The notes: generated by a model from the sequence alone, not told the origin. A stretch of 64,000 nt of DNA from Archilochus colubris (GCA_023079485.1 CM041097.1:17529158-17593157), one strand, 5' to 3'. Numbered from the stretch's first letter, positions 24,936 to 38,870 are shown. Numbers and translations are program-made.

Positions 24936-25565
24936 CTTTCTACACGTTTCACAAAAATAGCCTGCTGGGTTAATGACAGAGAAACTTGAATAAAGCTGCA
25001 ACATGAGCAAAACTCTTTGACAAACTTCTCCCCCAAGAGATTCTTCAGTGCAACTCCTAATGCAGACTTCCAATACAGAGCTCCTCACGAGCTGCCTTGC
25101 TCCTGTGCTGTATCTCCAAAGGCTAAAAAAGGGCTGATGAGATGCAGCAGCTTTAGTGTAACTGAAGTACAAAGTCAATCAAACCTTGAAACAGGAATCT
25201 GGGCTTCATTAATTCCAGCAATCACAACATTTTTATTATCACTGTATTAATCAGAATAGGAAACCTATTAATCTGCCCCCAACAAAAATTAATCTTCGTA
25301 ATATTGAACAGATTTGAAAGACAAGTTTTAATATTTCACTATTTAAAACTCAGAGGCAAAGACACAGAGCTCAGGTGACATGGAGACCTAGTATGGACTT
25401 GTCAGCAAGAGGACAGCCCTACCACCCTCACCTTTCCCTGATGGTTCCAAAATTCTTTGCTCAACTCCAGCTTGGGGTCTTGCTGCTCCCAAGAGCATTG
25501 TTTCCTCCAGCAAACTGCAACACTGGCTGCAGGACTAGATGCAACTCAGGAGTTGTCAAGATTTT
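24936..25565. other. Unassigned sequence between tandem duplication and CR1
   Basis: The first 200 bp could belong with the tandem duplication as one old mobile-element fragment, given an AATAAAG word and a short GCTCCTGTGCTGTATCTCC-containing patch near 25098. No reading frame, primer binding site or terminal repeat confirms this. The rest is AT-rich unique sequence. Confidence 0.4.
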
Positions 25566-25984
25566 AGGGCAACAAAAGCTGTGGAAAGGCCTAGAAGATT
25601 TCTTCTATAAGAAGCAGCTAAGGACTTTATATTTGTCTAGTATGGAAAAAAAGGAGGCTGTAGGGTGACCTCGTAGCTCTGCAGCTTCCCGAGCTCCTCT
25701 ACCTGTTATCCAGTAATAGGACACGTGGGAATGGTTCAAAGCTGCACCAGAGGAGGTTTAGATTGGACATCAGGAAGCATTTTTTTACCAAGAGTGTGGT
25801 CAAATACTTGAACAGGTTTCCCTGAGGGGTGGTTGATGCCCCAAGCCTGTCAGTGTTTAAAAGGCATTTGGACAATGCCCCACACAACATGCTCTAACTT
25901 TTGCTCAGCCCTGAAGGGGTTGGGCAGATAGATGAGGTGATCATTGCAGGTCCCTTCAAACTGAAAATATCCTATTCTATCTTA
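25566..25984 (+). mobile_element. Old CR1 LINE fragment, 3' end (CR1-Y-like)
   Basis: The sequence runs from an AGGGCAACAAAAGCT segment through the conserved GGAGGTTTAGATTGGACATC and GTGGTTGATGCCCC blocks to AGGTCCCTTCAAACTG and a decayed CTATTCTAT tail, the layout of the CR1 ORF2 C-terminus plus 3' UTR in birds. The frame is broken by stops and by a probable internal deletion near 25680-25710, so it is old. The ATTCTATT-type tail points to a different subfamily from the copy at 50.3 kb. It is 5' truncated, as is usual for CR1, and inactive. Confidence 0.9.
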
Positions 25985-27623
25985 TCCCAGTTAATGCTGT
26001 GACACAAGGAACTGCACAGTGGCTCATCAAGGGCACTGCAACAGGTAGAGCAATGCTGAGGGTTCACAGATTGACAGCCTTGTGTTCCAAATGAGAAGAG
26101 ATGCAGTGGGAGAAAAAGGCAGGAACCTTCCAAATAAGAAAGGGTCTGAAGTCCCTGTGCTCCACAGGAGTAAGGCTGGGATTGGCACACAGATCTGGCA
26201 CAGGGTACCTCTGGTTGGTGCAGTAACCCCCCCCCACAGCCATGGCTGGGAGCTGCACAACACTCTGCTGCTGCCAGGAGTCAGAGCATCCCCACAGAGC
26301 CCAGATTCAAGGAGAAAAGGGGTGGCAGAGTCCTTACAAACTGATGGCAAGGAGCAGGACGAGACAGAAAGGGGCTGAGGATATCAAGACTAACGTGACT
26401 CAAAACGTGGAAAACAACCCAAAGCACCTCCAGATAGCCATGCCCTGCCTGAAGCAGGGGACAGGGATGAGCACGTGGCTGCAGCTCTGCCTCTGCAGTG
26501 ACAACTGCTGATGGACACAGTCTTTTTTTTTCCCTTAGCCAGGTTTTCCTGGAAGCAGCTTTCCCCAACACATCTCCACATACATATGTAGATTCACGTA
26601 CACCTTGGGACTATGTTTGGCACAACACATTTCAAAGCCTGATCAAAGGCAGAACTTCAATCATCTTATGCATCACTCACATTAGGCTGTTTACCCACTG
26701 CAATCAAACTCCAGAATCCTGTTTTAACTAATGATTTCTCAAAGCCATGTTGCACAAAAAGAAAACAGGTTCAACTTGTACATCAGTGCCTAAGAGACCG
26801 CTCCAAAACAGACAACTGTATGAAAAGTGGTGCCCATGTATACATATATACAAAACTGTTTTTAAGTGACTGTTTTAAATTAGAATAAATCTGTGTTCCA
26901 CCAATTAAGCTTTGAATGCTCGGCTGATACCGTTCACTCTTTTAAACAAGAGGCATAATAAATGCAAAAATTCAAATATTTTAGAGAAAATACTTGGAGA
27001 GTTGAGACATTAATTTTGCCATATACAATCTGTTTCGTGGGGATTTAAAAAAAAAAGCATTATTGCCACCCTGGTTACATTGGAATACAGACGAAACCAC
27101 CATTCTTTCCTATTTACATATTAAAAAATACGTGCCTTCTTGATACAGACTACCCAGCTTGCAGATCCATGACTCTGTTAAAAACAATACAGCCTGTCTA
27201 GAAAATGCAAAGCCCCAAACTGGATGGCTCTTTGCAAGAATTACTGCAATCTAACAGGTTGCAAGTGGAAATAAAAAGCACTGCTGTCTTGTTTATCCTC
27301 CCCTTCAGTGAGGGTCCAGAGGGACCAGGACCAGAGCAGCTGCAGCTCCCCAGGGTCCTGCCGAAGCATCAAGATGTTTACCAACAACCAGCAGCAGAAA
27401 AATAAGATCAGACAGAAAAGTCTTGGGATCTTAGGGTGTCTAGAGGCAGGAGGAAAAAGAAAAAACAAAGGAAAAAAAAAAAAAAAGGGAAAAAACCAAA
27501 CACCTCCCAAAACCCCCCTACCATCCCTACTCTTATTTCTGCCTCGTACACCTATATTTGATTGTAGCTTGAGATACTGAGCACTACCCTAAAATCTTTC
27601 AGTACAAAGTCTTTCCAAAATAA

Positions 27624-27661
27624 ACTTTTTTTTTCTTTCCTTTTTTTTTTTTCCTTTTTTT
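27624..27661 (+). repeat. T-rich low-complexity tract
   Basis: Runs of T broken by C or CC over about 38 bp. It is a polypyrimidine tract with no good AG acceptor immediately after it. Confidence 0.8.
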
Positions 27662-28056
27662 CTCACCCTTTAAATAAATTGCCACTAGCAACACATACCC
27701 AAAGCATCCTTAACAAAGGCCACGAAGGCTGCTTGCAGGGGAAACTTCACTGCACCAAGAGGTAACATTTGTTCTCCCCTTTCAGCTGGGATCCACCTCA
27801 ACTTTTTGATGTTGGTTGGAGCTTTTATTTGCAAATAGAACTGAGCTGCTTGGGACAGAGGGCTCCTCCAGAGCATGCCATGTGGCCTGCACAGATGTTC
27901 CTTTTATTCCCATGTCCCACAAGGCTCTGTGCCTCCCTGGTGTTAAACAGATTACGCAAGTGGAACACTTGATTTTCCATGTCCCCCTTTTTTTTTTGAC
28001 AGTTATCTAATTTACTCAACTCGTTTTGCTCCCCCTTTCCCCTCCCCAGTTGCTAC

Positions 28057-28198
28057 AGAAAACACACACACAAAAAACCCCAAAAACAAAACAACAAGAA
28101 AAACCCACAAAAAACCCCAACACACACACAAACAAAAAAGAAAAGAGAAAAAAAAAAAAAAAAAGAAAAAAAAAAAAAAGAGTGAAAAGAGAGAAATA
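28057..28198 (+). repeat. A/C-rich then A/G-rich low-complexity tract
   Basis: About 140 bp on the plus strand almost free of T. The left half is A with C, CCC and CACACACA; the right half (from about 28140) is poly(A) with isolated G. It is the longest low-complexity tract in the window. Open minus-strand frames here are artefacts of its composition (poly-Phe). Confidence 0.9.
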
Positions 28199-28599
28199 GA
28201 AGCACTGAAATCTCTTCTCCAACACCAGAATTTGGACAAATGCTCAGTGTCTGCAAACAATATAGGAGAACAAAACTCTTATTTGGACAGAAAAGAAACT
28301 AGCTCATTAGATGCCAGGTTCTTCTTAAAGAGTTGATCATATCCTAGTAGCACCAATTGCTGCAAGTATCATAATCTCTCACCCTTACTTAGATGTTCAA
28401 ATCAGAATGAACTTTAAAAAAAAAAACAAAAATAGAAAAACAGGGGAAAAAAAATCTAACACCAATTATGGCTGCTAATCATTTGAAAATCCTTGAAAAT
28501 CTGGCCTTCAACTCGGTCACAAAGAAGGGGCTTAATTTCCAGGCTGTCAGGCATCCCAATCAACAATTGAAGTCAATGGGCTCTACACAGTACCTTATT

Positions 28600-28616
28600 A
28601 AAAAAAAAAAAAAAAA
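28600..28616 (+). repeat. Poly(A), 17 bp
   Basis: Uninterrupted run of 17 A, without a recognisable retroelement body on its left. Confidence 0.9.
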
Positions 28617-30118
28617 TAGAGCCTAAGAGGCCCATTAAGCAACCTCGGTTACAGGGAGACAACCTTGCTGCAGAAGACAGCAGCTATACACAGCTTTGTG
28701 CATCAGCCACTTTGCTTTCATGCTTAATTTGATTAATTATTTTGGTATTATCCCCAATTAGACAAGTGTCTAACAGGAAAAATAATAAAAAAAAAAATAA
28801 TAAAAAAAAAGTGGTTCAGACTAAGGCACAGCAGAAAACAGCAGCTACTGAACATGCAACTACTTGAGACCTCTGGCATTTGCCAAGGATACAAAATTAA
28901 AAGCTAAAAATCGTGGCCAAATACAAAGGCATTGGTGTTTCATCCAGACTGTGGATTTTGAATTTTTTTTTTTAATAAACTGAAACCGTATTCCAGATGT
29001 TGAAAGTCGAGAAGTAAAAACTGCTTTAGCTGTAAAAACACAGAAAGGTGAGGCAAAAAATTGTGCTGAAATATAATGATTTTTAGGTATGAAAGCAAAG
29101 CCCACGCATCCCCCTCCTCGACACCAGGGTGGGGGATAGGATTTTCTCCCCTCTGGGTGCCAAACCAGGCACAAAGGTTTGCCCAGAGTTTCCTTTTAAT
29201 AAGGGACAGACTGGATCAGAAATCTCTGGGAATTGCCTCAGCAGGGAGGGCAGTTGTGAAGCTGGGGCAGTGGTGGATGGGGCTCACCCTGACCCCACAG
29301 CACCCATATCCAGCCACCCTGCAACCCACAGGGGGTACCTGGCAGCTCTACCTGTACAATAAGACCACGGGGGATTTGTGGATGCAAAAGACACAAACTA
29401 GCACACTCAAAAAAGATGCAGAAACCCAAGTGTTTTCTTTCACCAGAGTTCAAATAAACTCTGGCACAGCAGAGCCATGCGTGAGGCTCCAGGCTTCAGC
29501 ATCCCAATACAACCCAAATTTTGACCCACATGACTGGTTCTTGTTTTACTATGTGGGTACTGTCACCACCAACACTTAGGGCTTTTGCAAGCAGTTTTCA
29601 GGGCAGTATTTTGAGATCACTGGTTTCACCTGATTGCTTCCATCACAGAATCCACAACGTTCTGAAGATGAACACACAGAAAATCACAGTGTACCTTGCA
29701 GCATCCCACCAAACACACCCCAGGCAGATGCCTGGTTTCAGCCTAAAATTCAAGGAGAGCACCAAATGTTTGGATTTTGATAAGAGAGGGAATACTCATC
29801 AGCATACTTCACTAGTGATGCAGTCAAAACTTGCAAACTTAGTCACAGAAATATGACTGGGCTTGTCTGCTACCACAAAACAAAGTACTGTCTAGTGGTT
29901 AAAATCAGAGGACATGATTCAGGAATGAAGCCTTTTCAAAGAAGAACTAAAGCACATGATTAAGTGCTGTTGAAGTCAATAGGCTGATTCAGAGACCAGC
30001 TTTTGGAGGAATGGATAATACTCCCCACATTGCCATATGGCTCTCAGTCAAACTTCCTCGAAGCATTTGCTAATACCGGGTTCCACTACAGCTTTTGAGA
30101 GGCCTGTTTTTCTTCTGG

Positions 30119-30137
30119 TTTTTTTTTTTTTTTTTTT
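30119..30137 (+). repeat. Poly(T), 19 bp
   Basis: Uninterrupted run of 19 T followed by CCCTTTCC and another T-run. On the minus strand it would be a poly(A), but no element body is seen on its right side. Confidence 0.9.
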
Positions 30138-30308
30138 CCCTTTCCTTTTTTTAAACCAACGTCTGGGATGATTTTCACCCACTCTGAAGATCCTCTGGGC
30201 TCTCACTGACTGAGAAAGAATAAATACCCAGTCATGGTATCTGCAGAGTGGTGCAGACTCGTGGAGTAATTACTAGGCTCAAACGAATGGTTATCTATAA
30301 ATAAGAAA

Positions 30309-30383
30309 TAAATGCAAATATGTAAGTATGAACTACATAAAACAATAAATGCAAATCTATAAACAATAAATAAATGCAAATGT
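30309..30383 (+). promoter_or_regulatory. Three copies of the octamer ATGCAAAT in 70 bp
   Basis: Perfect POU/Oct octamers lie at 30312-30319, 30349-30356 and 30374-30381, each inside AATAAATGCAAAT. The unit spacing is 37 and then 25 bp, so this could be a degenerate A-rich minisatellite whose unit happens to contain the octamer, or a genuine multimerised POU site. No promoter elements are visible beside it. Confidence 0.35.
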
Positions 30384-33300
30384 ATTATAACCCAAATGTG
30401 CTTTTTGTTCATTTAGCTTGTTTAATAACAGGTATGTGAGCTGTTACAGCAATGAAATCCAGTGTGAGTATCTTGGCCAAGATTTCTGCAAGTAATCTCA
30501 ATCCAACCTCAAAACTCCTGAACCCGCTGCCTTTATGACTTGGAAATATTACTTCTCCAGCCAGCTCCCCATTCACTGCTAGAGTAAAAGCTGCCATGGC
30601 AGGTTTTCTACTTCTTATTCTTCAATCTAAACTGTGCAGGGACAACCACCACTGGTCCTACCCTCCTGCAAAGTGAGGACACGAGCAAGGGGCCAGGGCT
30701 GAGCATCCCCCAGCTGAGCACCCCCAGGTTCTCCTCCCCTCCTGGGAATGCCACCCAACAGCACCCCAGCCACCTTCAACACTGCCAAGACAAACAAGCA
30801 GCAGACCAAACCTTCTAGCAACATAAATGGCTCCCTAGCTGAATGGAACCTAATATTTGCAGCAAGTTGGTTACAATTTTTATTTTTATTTATAGGACCG
30901 AGAAGGGAAGGGGAGACTCCTGGCAGAGCCACCCACTGACTTTTCATGTTCTCTCCAAACCACTCGACTGAAATAATCTACTAATTCTGCACATTGCCTC
31001 ATCTTTGCAAAGGCTGACAAGTTATTCTTTACGTTTAAGTCACGGAAAAGAAGAAATGAAACAAAAGCCCAATAAATTCTTGTTGGCTTTTTCAAACACT
31101 TCAGGTACAGATAAGGAGTAACACCCTTTCATTTCCTACAGTTAAAGAAATGTAATCACAGCCTAAGTCAGCCCTCCAAGCCATCTTGTCTTTAAGGCAA
31201 TGGAGAAAGAAGAGGCACTACAACCTACAGTAGTTCTTCTGGCTATTAAAGCATTTCTCCTTATTCAGTATCTAAATTAAATCAAACGGAGTATACTAAG
31301 TAAGCCCATAAGACACAGCGCATGATGCAAGAGTCTTAAAATCCTTATCTCCTGAGCACTCCAGCTTAAAGGCTGATGTTTTATGTTCCCCTGCAGCGCA
31401 CGGGGATCCTGCTGCCTTGGCCAGACTAGGAAAATCAGCTTGGAATGACCAAATGCAACTGCAACTTCAAAAAGTAGGAACCAAACCAGACACAACAAAC
31501 CACAGAGCAGCCTTTCCCGGCCCGACCCGAGCTGGCCCAGTACTGAAGCTCCTGGCCAGGAGGCTCCTGAGCCATGGCCAGCATCCAGGGCTGCTAAGGA
31601 GATGCTTGGGAGGATGCAAGCCTACAAGTTGGGTCATTAATCACGATATTTATCTCAAGATGCAAAGGGTAAGGCAAGAAGAAAGCCAGAGCGTGCTAAG
31701 GAAGTGATCGAGCTGTGCAATATCACTGGATACAAAGGTTATTTTTCCTCGAGTTTATTCCTTGAGTTTAAGTGATTCTTGAAACACCACTGAGTGTGTT
31801 TCACTCAAAATCCAGAGATCTACTGGGATTCCAGGTCCTGGCACTGGAGTAGGAGGATGGGGGAATGGGAGCTCACCCCATTGTGCACCCTCAGGTGCCA
31901 GGTAGAAGAGTGGGAATGGCATCGACCCTCAAAGTTTGGCTGTTTCTTGCCTGAGAATATGTAATTAAAGCATAATTACATGTGAAACATTTTCTACATC
32001 CCACTAAAGGGACGTTTAATGCAAAGAAGAGTTAAGCAGCTCAAATATTAAAATGTGAGCAAAACTATTGTCGATAACGATGACATAAATTAATACTGGT
32101 AGCTAAGTAAGTCTAGGAATATCCTCAGACTTTTATTGTAAGAGTGATGCTTTTTCACAGAATTTGTATTACAAAATAATATAACTTACCTAAGTGCTCA
32201 GCTCTATTAGAGCCATCAATCTGGTATTTATTGTTCCCTACATTTAACATACCTGTCCATAGAAACAAAATATATTGTACCTTATTTCCTCTGAAGAAAA
32301 GCTCTATAATTATCACCAAATCTACAAAGTCTGCTTGGAGGTCAAATTTCAGATCTCTTTCATTTGTTTTTTTGGTTTTTTTTAAACTTCTAAGTGCCAG
32401 AAAACAGTTTAAAAAACTAAAAAAACAAATCCTCTATGGTCAGGAAAAAGCAAAATTACCTTTCCTCTGGACTAGACTTCACAACTTGAAAAGGAAAAAA
32501 AAATGGGAGAGGCACTCAGTCACTTAATGATGTGATGGCAGAATTGGGAAATCCTCAAAACCACCCAGCAATCAAGGAATGCAAAGCAAAGTGAAGCCAA
32601 TCTGCAGATCAACACAACCCTGCAGACCTAACACCAGTTTTTATGAGAAAGAGATAAGGTGAATTCAAAATGATGGTGCTTGTTTTATCATTTTCTAAAA
32701 TCAACAGGAACTGGGTTCCCATTGGTGCAGGGGGGCACGAAGGGACTGCCTGACATCAGCAGAGAAAGGATCAAACCCCATTCTGAGAAGCTCCTCAGAG
32801 TTGTACTACCAAATAATACCAAAATAGCAGTGACTCCTTCACAGTTTTAAGGGATAAGAAGGACTTGGGGGTGGAGATTTAAAAAAATGCCAGCCCGCAG
32901 TAATAACTACAAAGAAAACATTTCAAGGCCCAAACCAACATAATCTTTATTTTTTGTAATTAAAACAATTTCATAAACCACCACAACTACAAGCCCACCC
33001 AAAGCAGCAAGAAATAATTGTTACCATTTTATCCAAACAGAAAGCTGCTGTGTTAACTTAAAGGATCAAGACATTTGGGCCAGCAATCTGAATGCCAGGT
33101 TTTACCCATGTGAATTCAGCTATAAATGCTTGGAAAAGGTGATTCTTCAACTTAGAAATAGCAACTGTAGCATTCAAAGGTAGTCCAGTAATTACTGGAA
33201 TGCTTGGTGAAAAACTAGACAGAAGCTAACATCTTACTTACATTAAATACACATCCACCACAAATTAAAAGAGAAAAAAAAAACACAAAAAAACTCCCAA

Positions 33301-36300
33301 CAATCAGGAGAGCAGATGTTTGGAGAAAGAAAGGAAAAAAACATGACAAGAGAAGGCCAGATGCTCATTTCTGGTACTCAGCACAGCGTGCTGAAGGTGC
33401 CCCACACCATCAGCCTCCCCAGGTCCTTGATGCTCAACAGCCAAAGGGAGTCAGATTGTCACCTATCCAGCCCTAAGTGGTAATTTCATCCCAGATTCTG
33501 CAGTAACACACTGCCTGAGAATCCCAGAAATGCTGTCTAGTCATCTGAGACAAGAGTAAAAGAAGCAGTAATGCCAAATGTAGTAGCCTACTACAGCCTG
33601 AAGGACTCATGGGTTTAGCAACTGGGCTGGCACAAGGATTATATTATGAAGGAGTGCCCACACGACTTTATTAAGTGCCAGTGAAATGTCTGTTGGATTT
33701 GGTGCCTGGGAAATACTGTAAGAAATGCCAAAAAACTACACATGAAGCTGCTTGACCAATTCAGGCTTATTCTCTGCTGTCATCCCCTGAAAATAAACTA
33801 AGGAATAAGGTACTAGTGATGGGTAAGAGAACCTCTGCAGGGAACAGAAAGCCCCAGGATAAGCTGGTAGGAGCAGGAAGAGTCCACAGCCAGGCTTTGG
33901 AAGGAGGTACCCAGAGAGAAGTTATCTGCAAAATGTGCATCACACTCTCCTGGCTCTCTTCACACCTCCCCCTTTGCATCCCCACTCCCATGCACCTTCG
34001 CGTCTATTCCCACACTTCTCTCGCTACCCACATCCTGAACATATTTATGTTGTAAATATCCATTTGGAAGCTTTCAGTATGCTGTGGCAACAGAGAAGGA
34101 TGCTGCTTAGAGCTTCAGAAGGCAGCTGTCTCACCGTGACCCCTCTCCCTCCCTTTCCCAACTGCACAGGAGGGGAAAAAATTACTTGGCCCTCACCCTT
34201 ATCTTTTATCCACTCAGGAACTAGATTATTGCCTAATAAAACTTCACTGCAAAGCTATTAAAAATTAAAGGGATATTTCCTTTCCTACATAATGATTTGC
34301 CACAAGGCAGACCTAAATCAGGACTGATGAGGTTTGTGGTACCTCTTTCTTGTTTTTTTTTTTTAATTTGGCAGAATTTTCAGATTGGTTTTTTTTGCAT
34401 CCCTTCTCACTCCTGACTGAGAAAACATTTCTATCCCCCCAGACCTTTCTTCTTCATCATGATGAAGTAAGAGGTGAAAGGCAGCTGAGCCAGCAGAAAT
34501 TTTCCCACTGTCCTTCAGGAAACACACAGAAGAGCCCAAATAGTTGGTATGATTCACAACCAGTGGTAGAAAAAGGACAAACCAGATTACAGCAACACAG
34601 AGGACTCCATCCAAAACCTGCATCCAAAGAGGCTCCTGCTAACATATGGTGGGAATGTGACTTTCTGCAAATATACCCCACAGAAGCCAATTCCTTTCTT
34701 CCACCCAAGCCACATCCAAGAGCTGTAGCAGAATGAGCTGTTACTTACACACGTATTAGTCAGGATAGGCATCAGCCATGATACAGATTTTAATCCATCT
34801 AGCTAATGAGGAATCTGCCATCTCGTTAACGTGCTCAGACCCTACAGAGAAATTAAAATCCACCTGTTTAGCCTCCTCACTAAACAATGTGGTGCCCATC
34901 CTGAAGCATCCTGGCTGCTTTTCCAAGTCCCCCTTCATCCCTGCTCCCTCCACGGGGCCGGCACCGCTCTGCTCCTCTGATACAAAGAGAAGCACCCAGA
35001 GGAGAATCATGCTGGAAAAACAGAACTTGGAAAGAATGCGTTAGCAACTTCCATCCAAATATAAAATGTATTTAAAGGTCATAATTTGCATAACTACATC
35101 TCATGTTTTTTGTTGTGTGGTGTTTGGTTTTTTATTTTTTTTTCCTTTTCCGAATTGCTCTATCCTGGAAGGTGCTGAGGATTTCTGAGAATCTCTGCTT
35201 CTTTTTTTCATGTTTTAACAATTCCTAGGGCTGCTCAGGGCTTGGCAGGAGCAACTCTGCAAGGTGGCCTAGGACTACACCAATAGGTACAGAGCAAACT
35301 AACTGGAGAAGGCATCCAGGCCAGAGAGTGTAAAGCATCATTTATCACATGCTGACATGACTGTGCTGACACAGGAGTTTCACTTTCTTCTGATGCACTC
35401 TTGGTGGTGGATTCAGAAAGGCAACAAGAGGCACCCACAGTCATAACAGGAAGAGCTCAACAGGCCCTGGGTGCAAACCGAACCAATGATGAATCTGCAC
35501 CAGTGATGCTGCAGTCTTCATCCCATAAGGATGCTGGACTCATCCCCTAAACTTCCTCACCGAACCCTTGCTCAGTTCCATGAAAACCACCACATTTTCC
35601 TTGAAAGGACTGTCAAGGGAAGAGTAGGAGGTTCAAAGAGTGCTCTCCTCAACCAGAGAACCAAGGAATGCTGAAAGATTCAGCTCTTGTTCCTGCACAA
35701 AATTCATTATAGAGGCCAACCTGTGCTGCTGCTTACACATCTGCTGAGGAAAAGATGAAATGGCTAAACTGATATTAAGGCAAAGGAAGGGTTCCTCACA
35801 GCAACATCTGAGGCTGCTTCAGAAGTGGTATTCTGCCTTCTCCTGAGCTACAAATGATCTGGAGATGGCTGAAAACTCTGGCTACAAGCTTGAAGTTTCC
35901 CCAGCTTGAATAAATGCTTTTGCAAAGATCAATGTGCTCCGCATGGGGTTCAGAGGCTGATCACAGCTCTACCACCATCAGCACCTGACTGGTGATTGAC
36001 ACAAACCACACACCACCTACAAAGGCATTGCACAGCCCCAAGCATGTGGGAAACACAGGCTTTCAAACAGTCTTCTGCAACATCTTAGATGTTTTCCCAC
36101 ATTTCCATTCAAAGAAAAAAAAAAAATATAAAGCAAAACCAAGTATCCAGGTTGCAGTATCCGTGTTAAACGGGATCTTTCCTTTCTGTAGCATCCACTT
36201 GCATTCCTCTTGAAAATTAAGACATTTTCTGTTTATTCTGGACTCTGCAAAAGACCTACCCACCACAAGCAAGTTCTGCCTGGTGCTCTGCTGCAGACGT

Positions 36301-38139
36301 GACAGGAGAGAATGGAACCAGAGCACCCAGGCAATGAGCATCACGGCAGAGATGCAGTGTACTCAGTTTTTCAAGCTACACATTTGTTTTAAAAAAAAAG
36401 GGACTAGAGAAGACACTAGAGAGGACAGTTTTCTAGTGAAAACTGTACCTGTCTCAAGAAACACATGAAATTATCAAAATAAAGTTCATGGATTCCTCTG
36501 GATTTGCCACAGTAATGTTGGTCGTGGGGTCTTTATGAGAAATGCCCCAGTCCTGACTAATTTTTAAGCCAGAATGATGATACACTCATGTTATTAGCAT
36601 CAAGCCTCAAATGGGCACCTAGTAAAAAGTTCTGTATTTCTGGTGCCTTTTCCCTCTGTCTCACCCTTCTTGCTCTGCAGGGCAAGGAGGCCAAAGCTCC
36701 TGACTCCTCGTCCACCTTGCCTGAGGACTCTGCAGGCCTCCTGAAGAAGGGTTTGTTTCATTTAATAAAGAAAAGGCACCTTGGGCAACATGAAGTGAAA
36801 ATCCTTTGACCTCCCACACCCTCTCCCAAACTTCTATTTTCCAGAGAGGATGAGGAGATTCGAGGAGATGCTCACTCCTACACCAAGCTGTGGTGGGAAG
36901 GCAGAGGTGGAGGTCAAGGAAAGGCAGCCAGGATGTCCAGGGCTGGTTTAGGTCAAGAGAGCCCCTAGAAGGCAGCTTGAGAGGGAACTGAGACCACAGC
37001 CCTGTGCCAGGACTTGCCCACATCTCTTCAGCTCACAGAGGACAAGGGGGGTATCCTGGGCGATGAAACCCCAGTATCTACAGAGGAAAGTGTGCCAGAA
37101 AATCCAGCTGTGCCCAGACCCCTCACCTCAGAGAAGTGGCAGAAGTTTTTCATGCGGTTTTGAAGGATGAAGATTCAAATCAACAAAGAGCTCTCAAGGG
37201 TCTCTGTGGCCAACCCACACGTGGCCTCCTAGGCTCCTGCACTGACCGGGATGCGGTCTCGGAGAAGATGCAGCCAGAGCTCCTCGGGGACACCCTGGAA
37301 GGGGGAGATCCAGGCAGAGGCTGGAGCACTGTAAGGCAAATTCACAGGTTGCCTTCACTGCAAGGCGTGCTTTGCTTTGCTTTGCTTTCTTGTTTGTTTG
37401 TTTTGAAATTTTCTGGCAGCGGAAAGAGAGTCACTGTTTTGTTTTTCTCCCCCACATATGCTATATAATTTTCTCTTTCGCACCCGTTTCTTGCTTACTC
37501 AGTTGACTATAGTCTGCTTCTCTCCCAGGAACGCGAGCTGTGTTTGTCCCCAAACTGCATCCTGATCCAACTGCTTTGTGTCATCCCACCAGCCCTGCTC
37601 GGGAATGAGGATCACAATATTTTCCCTGGGATGGGAGGCTGAGAGATGGGCACAGACCTCATTTCAGAGCCAAGCTGACCGACTGGGTTCAAACTTGTGC
37701 AGAAGTGTTTTGGCTAGCAGCAAACAGAGACGTGAAAAGTGGGAGTAGTGCTACAAACAATACCAAAGCTTTGTTTGTACAACCACGCGAATTTGTTGTG
37801 CCAGATAACACTGCTAAGGAAACACCCTGTTTCAGCTACACATCACAAGAGAGTTCCCCTGCACATACTGGACAAGACGACCACGCTTGCAGCAACATCC
37901 AAAAGCAGCCAATAAATTAATAGAAAACATCCACAGGCCGCAGACATGATCAACAAGTAGGTCAAAATAATTCGGGAAGGCTGTGAGAGGCACATGGAAT
38001 AGTCCATGGCAGCAGTCCGAGGCAGGGATGAAGCAATCCCACTTGAGCTGCTCATCTAGAAGCAATGACACAAGCCCAGGTGCTAAAGGGACATGGGACA
38101 AAGCCATCCTCAATCCAGGCAACTTGCCTTCCATCTCTG
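30384..38139. other. Unique non-coding sequence, no gene seen
   Basis: No gene or transposon is recognised across 7.7 kb. Minor elements are T-rich strings at about 32367-32384 and 35105-35151, an A-rich patch at 33271-33297 and the (GCTTT)4 repeat at 37369-37389. The 31.5 and 37.2 kb areas are somewhat richer in GC and CpG, but not enough to call an island. Confidence 0.6.
37369..37389 (+). repeat. (GCTTT)4 microsatellite with TTGT extension
   Basis: Four GCTTT units run into a TTGTTTGTTTG repeat up to about 37404. It is a simple pentanucleotide repeat with no attached element. Confidence 0.9.
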
Positions 38140-38870
38140 CAAGTTAAAATTAACTTCCCTGACAAAATGCAAATACATTAAAAAAACTACCCCAGCCAAT
38201 TAAGACACAAATGTTTAAAGACATGAGTAGTAATTACAAATGTATTATTCATACCTAATTTACAAGATGAACTCCTTTCAGTAAAATATTAAACTGTTTA
38301 CATGCATTCAGGAAGACCATTTCCCAACCCTTCCCGTCCTCCTCACTATTGCTATGCAACAACTCCCCAGACTTACAGTGTACACCACGGAGTAATCAGA
38401 AAATGTTTGACCCCAGATATCTACTTGACCCTCCAGAAATGCAGACTCGCTCACTATAAAATCCTAAACAATGGGGCAGACAAGGTCAGAGGGTCAAAGC
38501 AAGTATTAACAGGTCATTGTGCAACCCACTTGGGAGCAATTACTTCTGGTCACGGCTAAGTGGACACTTGATTGAATACCACTAAGACAGCTCACATCCC
38601 ACAGATAACAATCCTCACAGCGATTAAGAATTAAAGCCCCCATGATTCAGCCTTTATTACTCAAATGAACCTAACTATTCCATAAAAAACTCTTGGTATA
38701 TGCATGATGCAAGGTCTAAATTGAAATGCCACCTCATTAAACAATAATATCTAATTTTATCTAAATGAATTTTCATGAAAGTACGCCACACAGCTCAGGA
38801 ATTTTTAAAATGAATTATCACAAGCGATACATAATTTCACCAAAACTGCTGCAGGAAAAAAAAAAAAAAT
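38140..38870. promoter_or_regulatory. Possible distal regulatory / conserved non-coding block
   Basis: AT-rich, complex sequence with many ATTA/TAAT words and TATGCATGATGCAAGG-type homeobox and POU-like words near 38699, low CpG and no repeats until the poly(A) at about 38856-38869. It lies immediately left of the candidate exon pair at 38.9-39.3 kb. Its status as a conserved element is inferred from composition only. Confidence 0.25.

Larger units (their letters stand above)
25985..30300. other. Unique non-coding sequence rich in poly(A), A/C and poly(T) tracts
   Basis: No gene is recognised. It contains a C9 run (26227-26235), T-rich runs at 27624-27661, an A/C-rich tract at 28057-28198, A17 at 28600-28616, an AATAATAAAA tandem near 28780-28810 and T19 at 30119-30137. 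An open frame at 29076-29579 shows no domain. Confidence 0.6.

Noticed and set aside
28012..28260. Minus-strand Phe-rich open frames resembling membrane proteins
   Set aside because: They are translations of a poly(A)/A-C low-complexity tract.
29076..29579. 167-codon plus-strand open frame
   Set aside because: No motif, no splice or promoter context, and it runs through an ordinary unique sequence; taken as chance.
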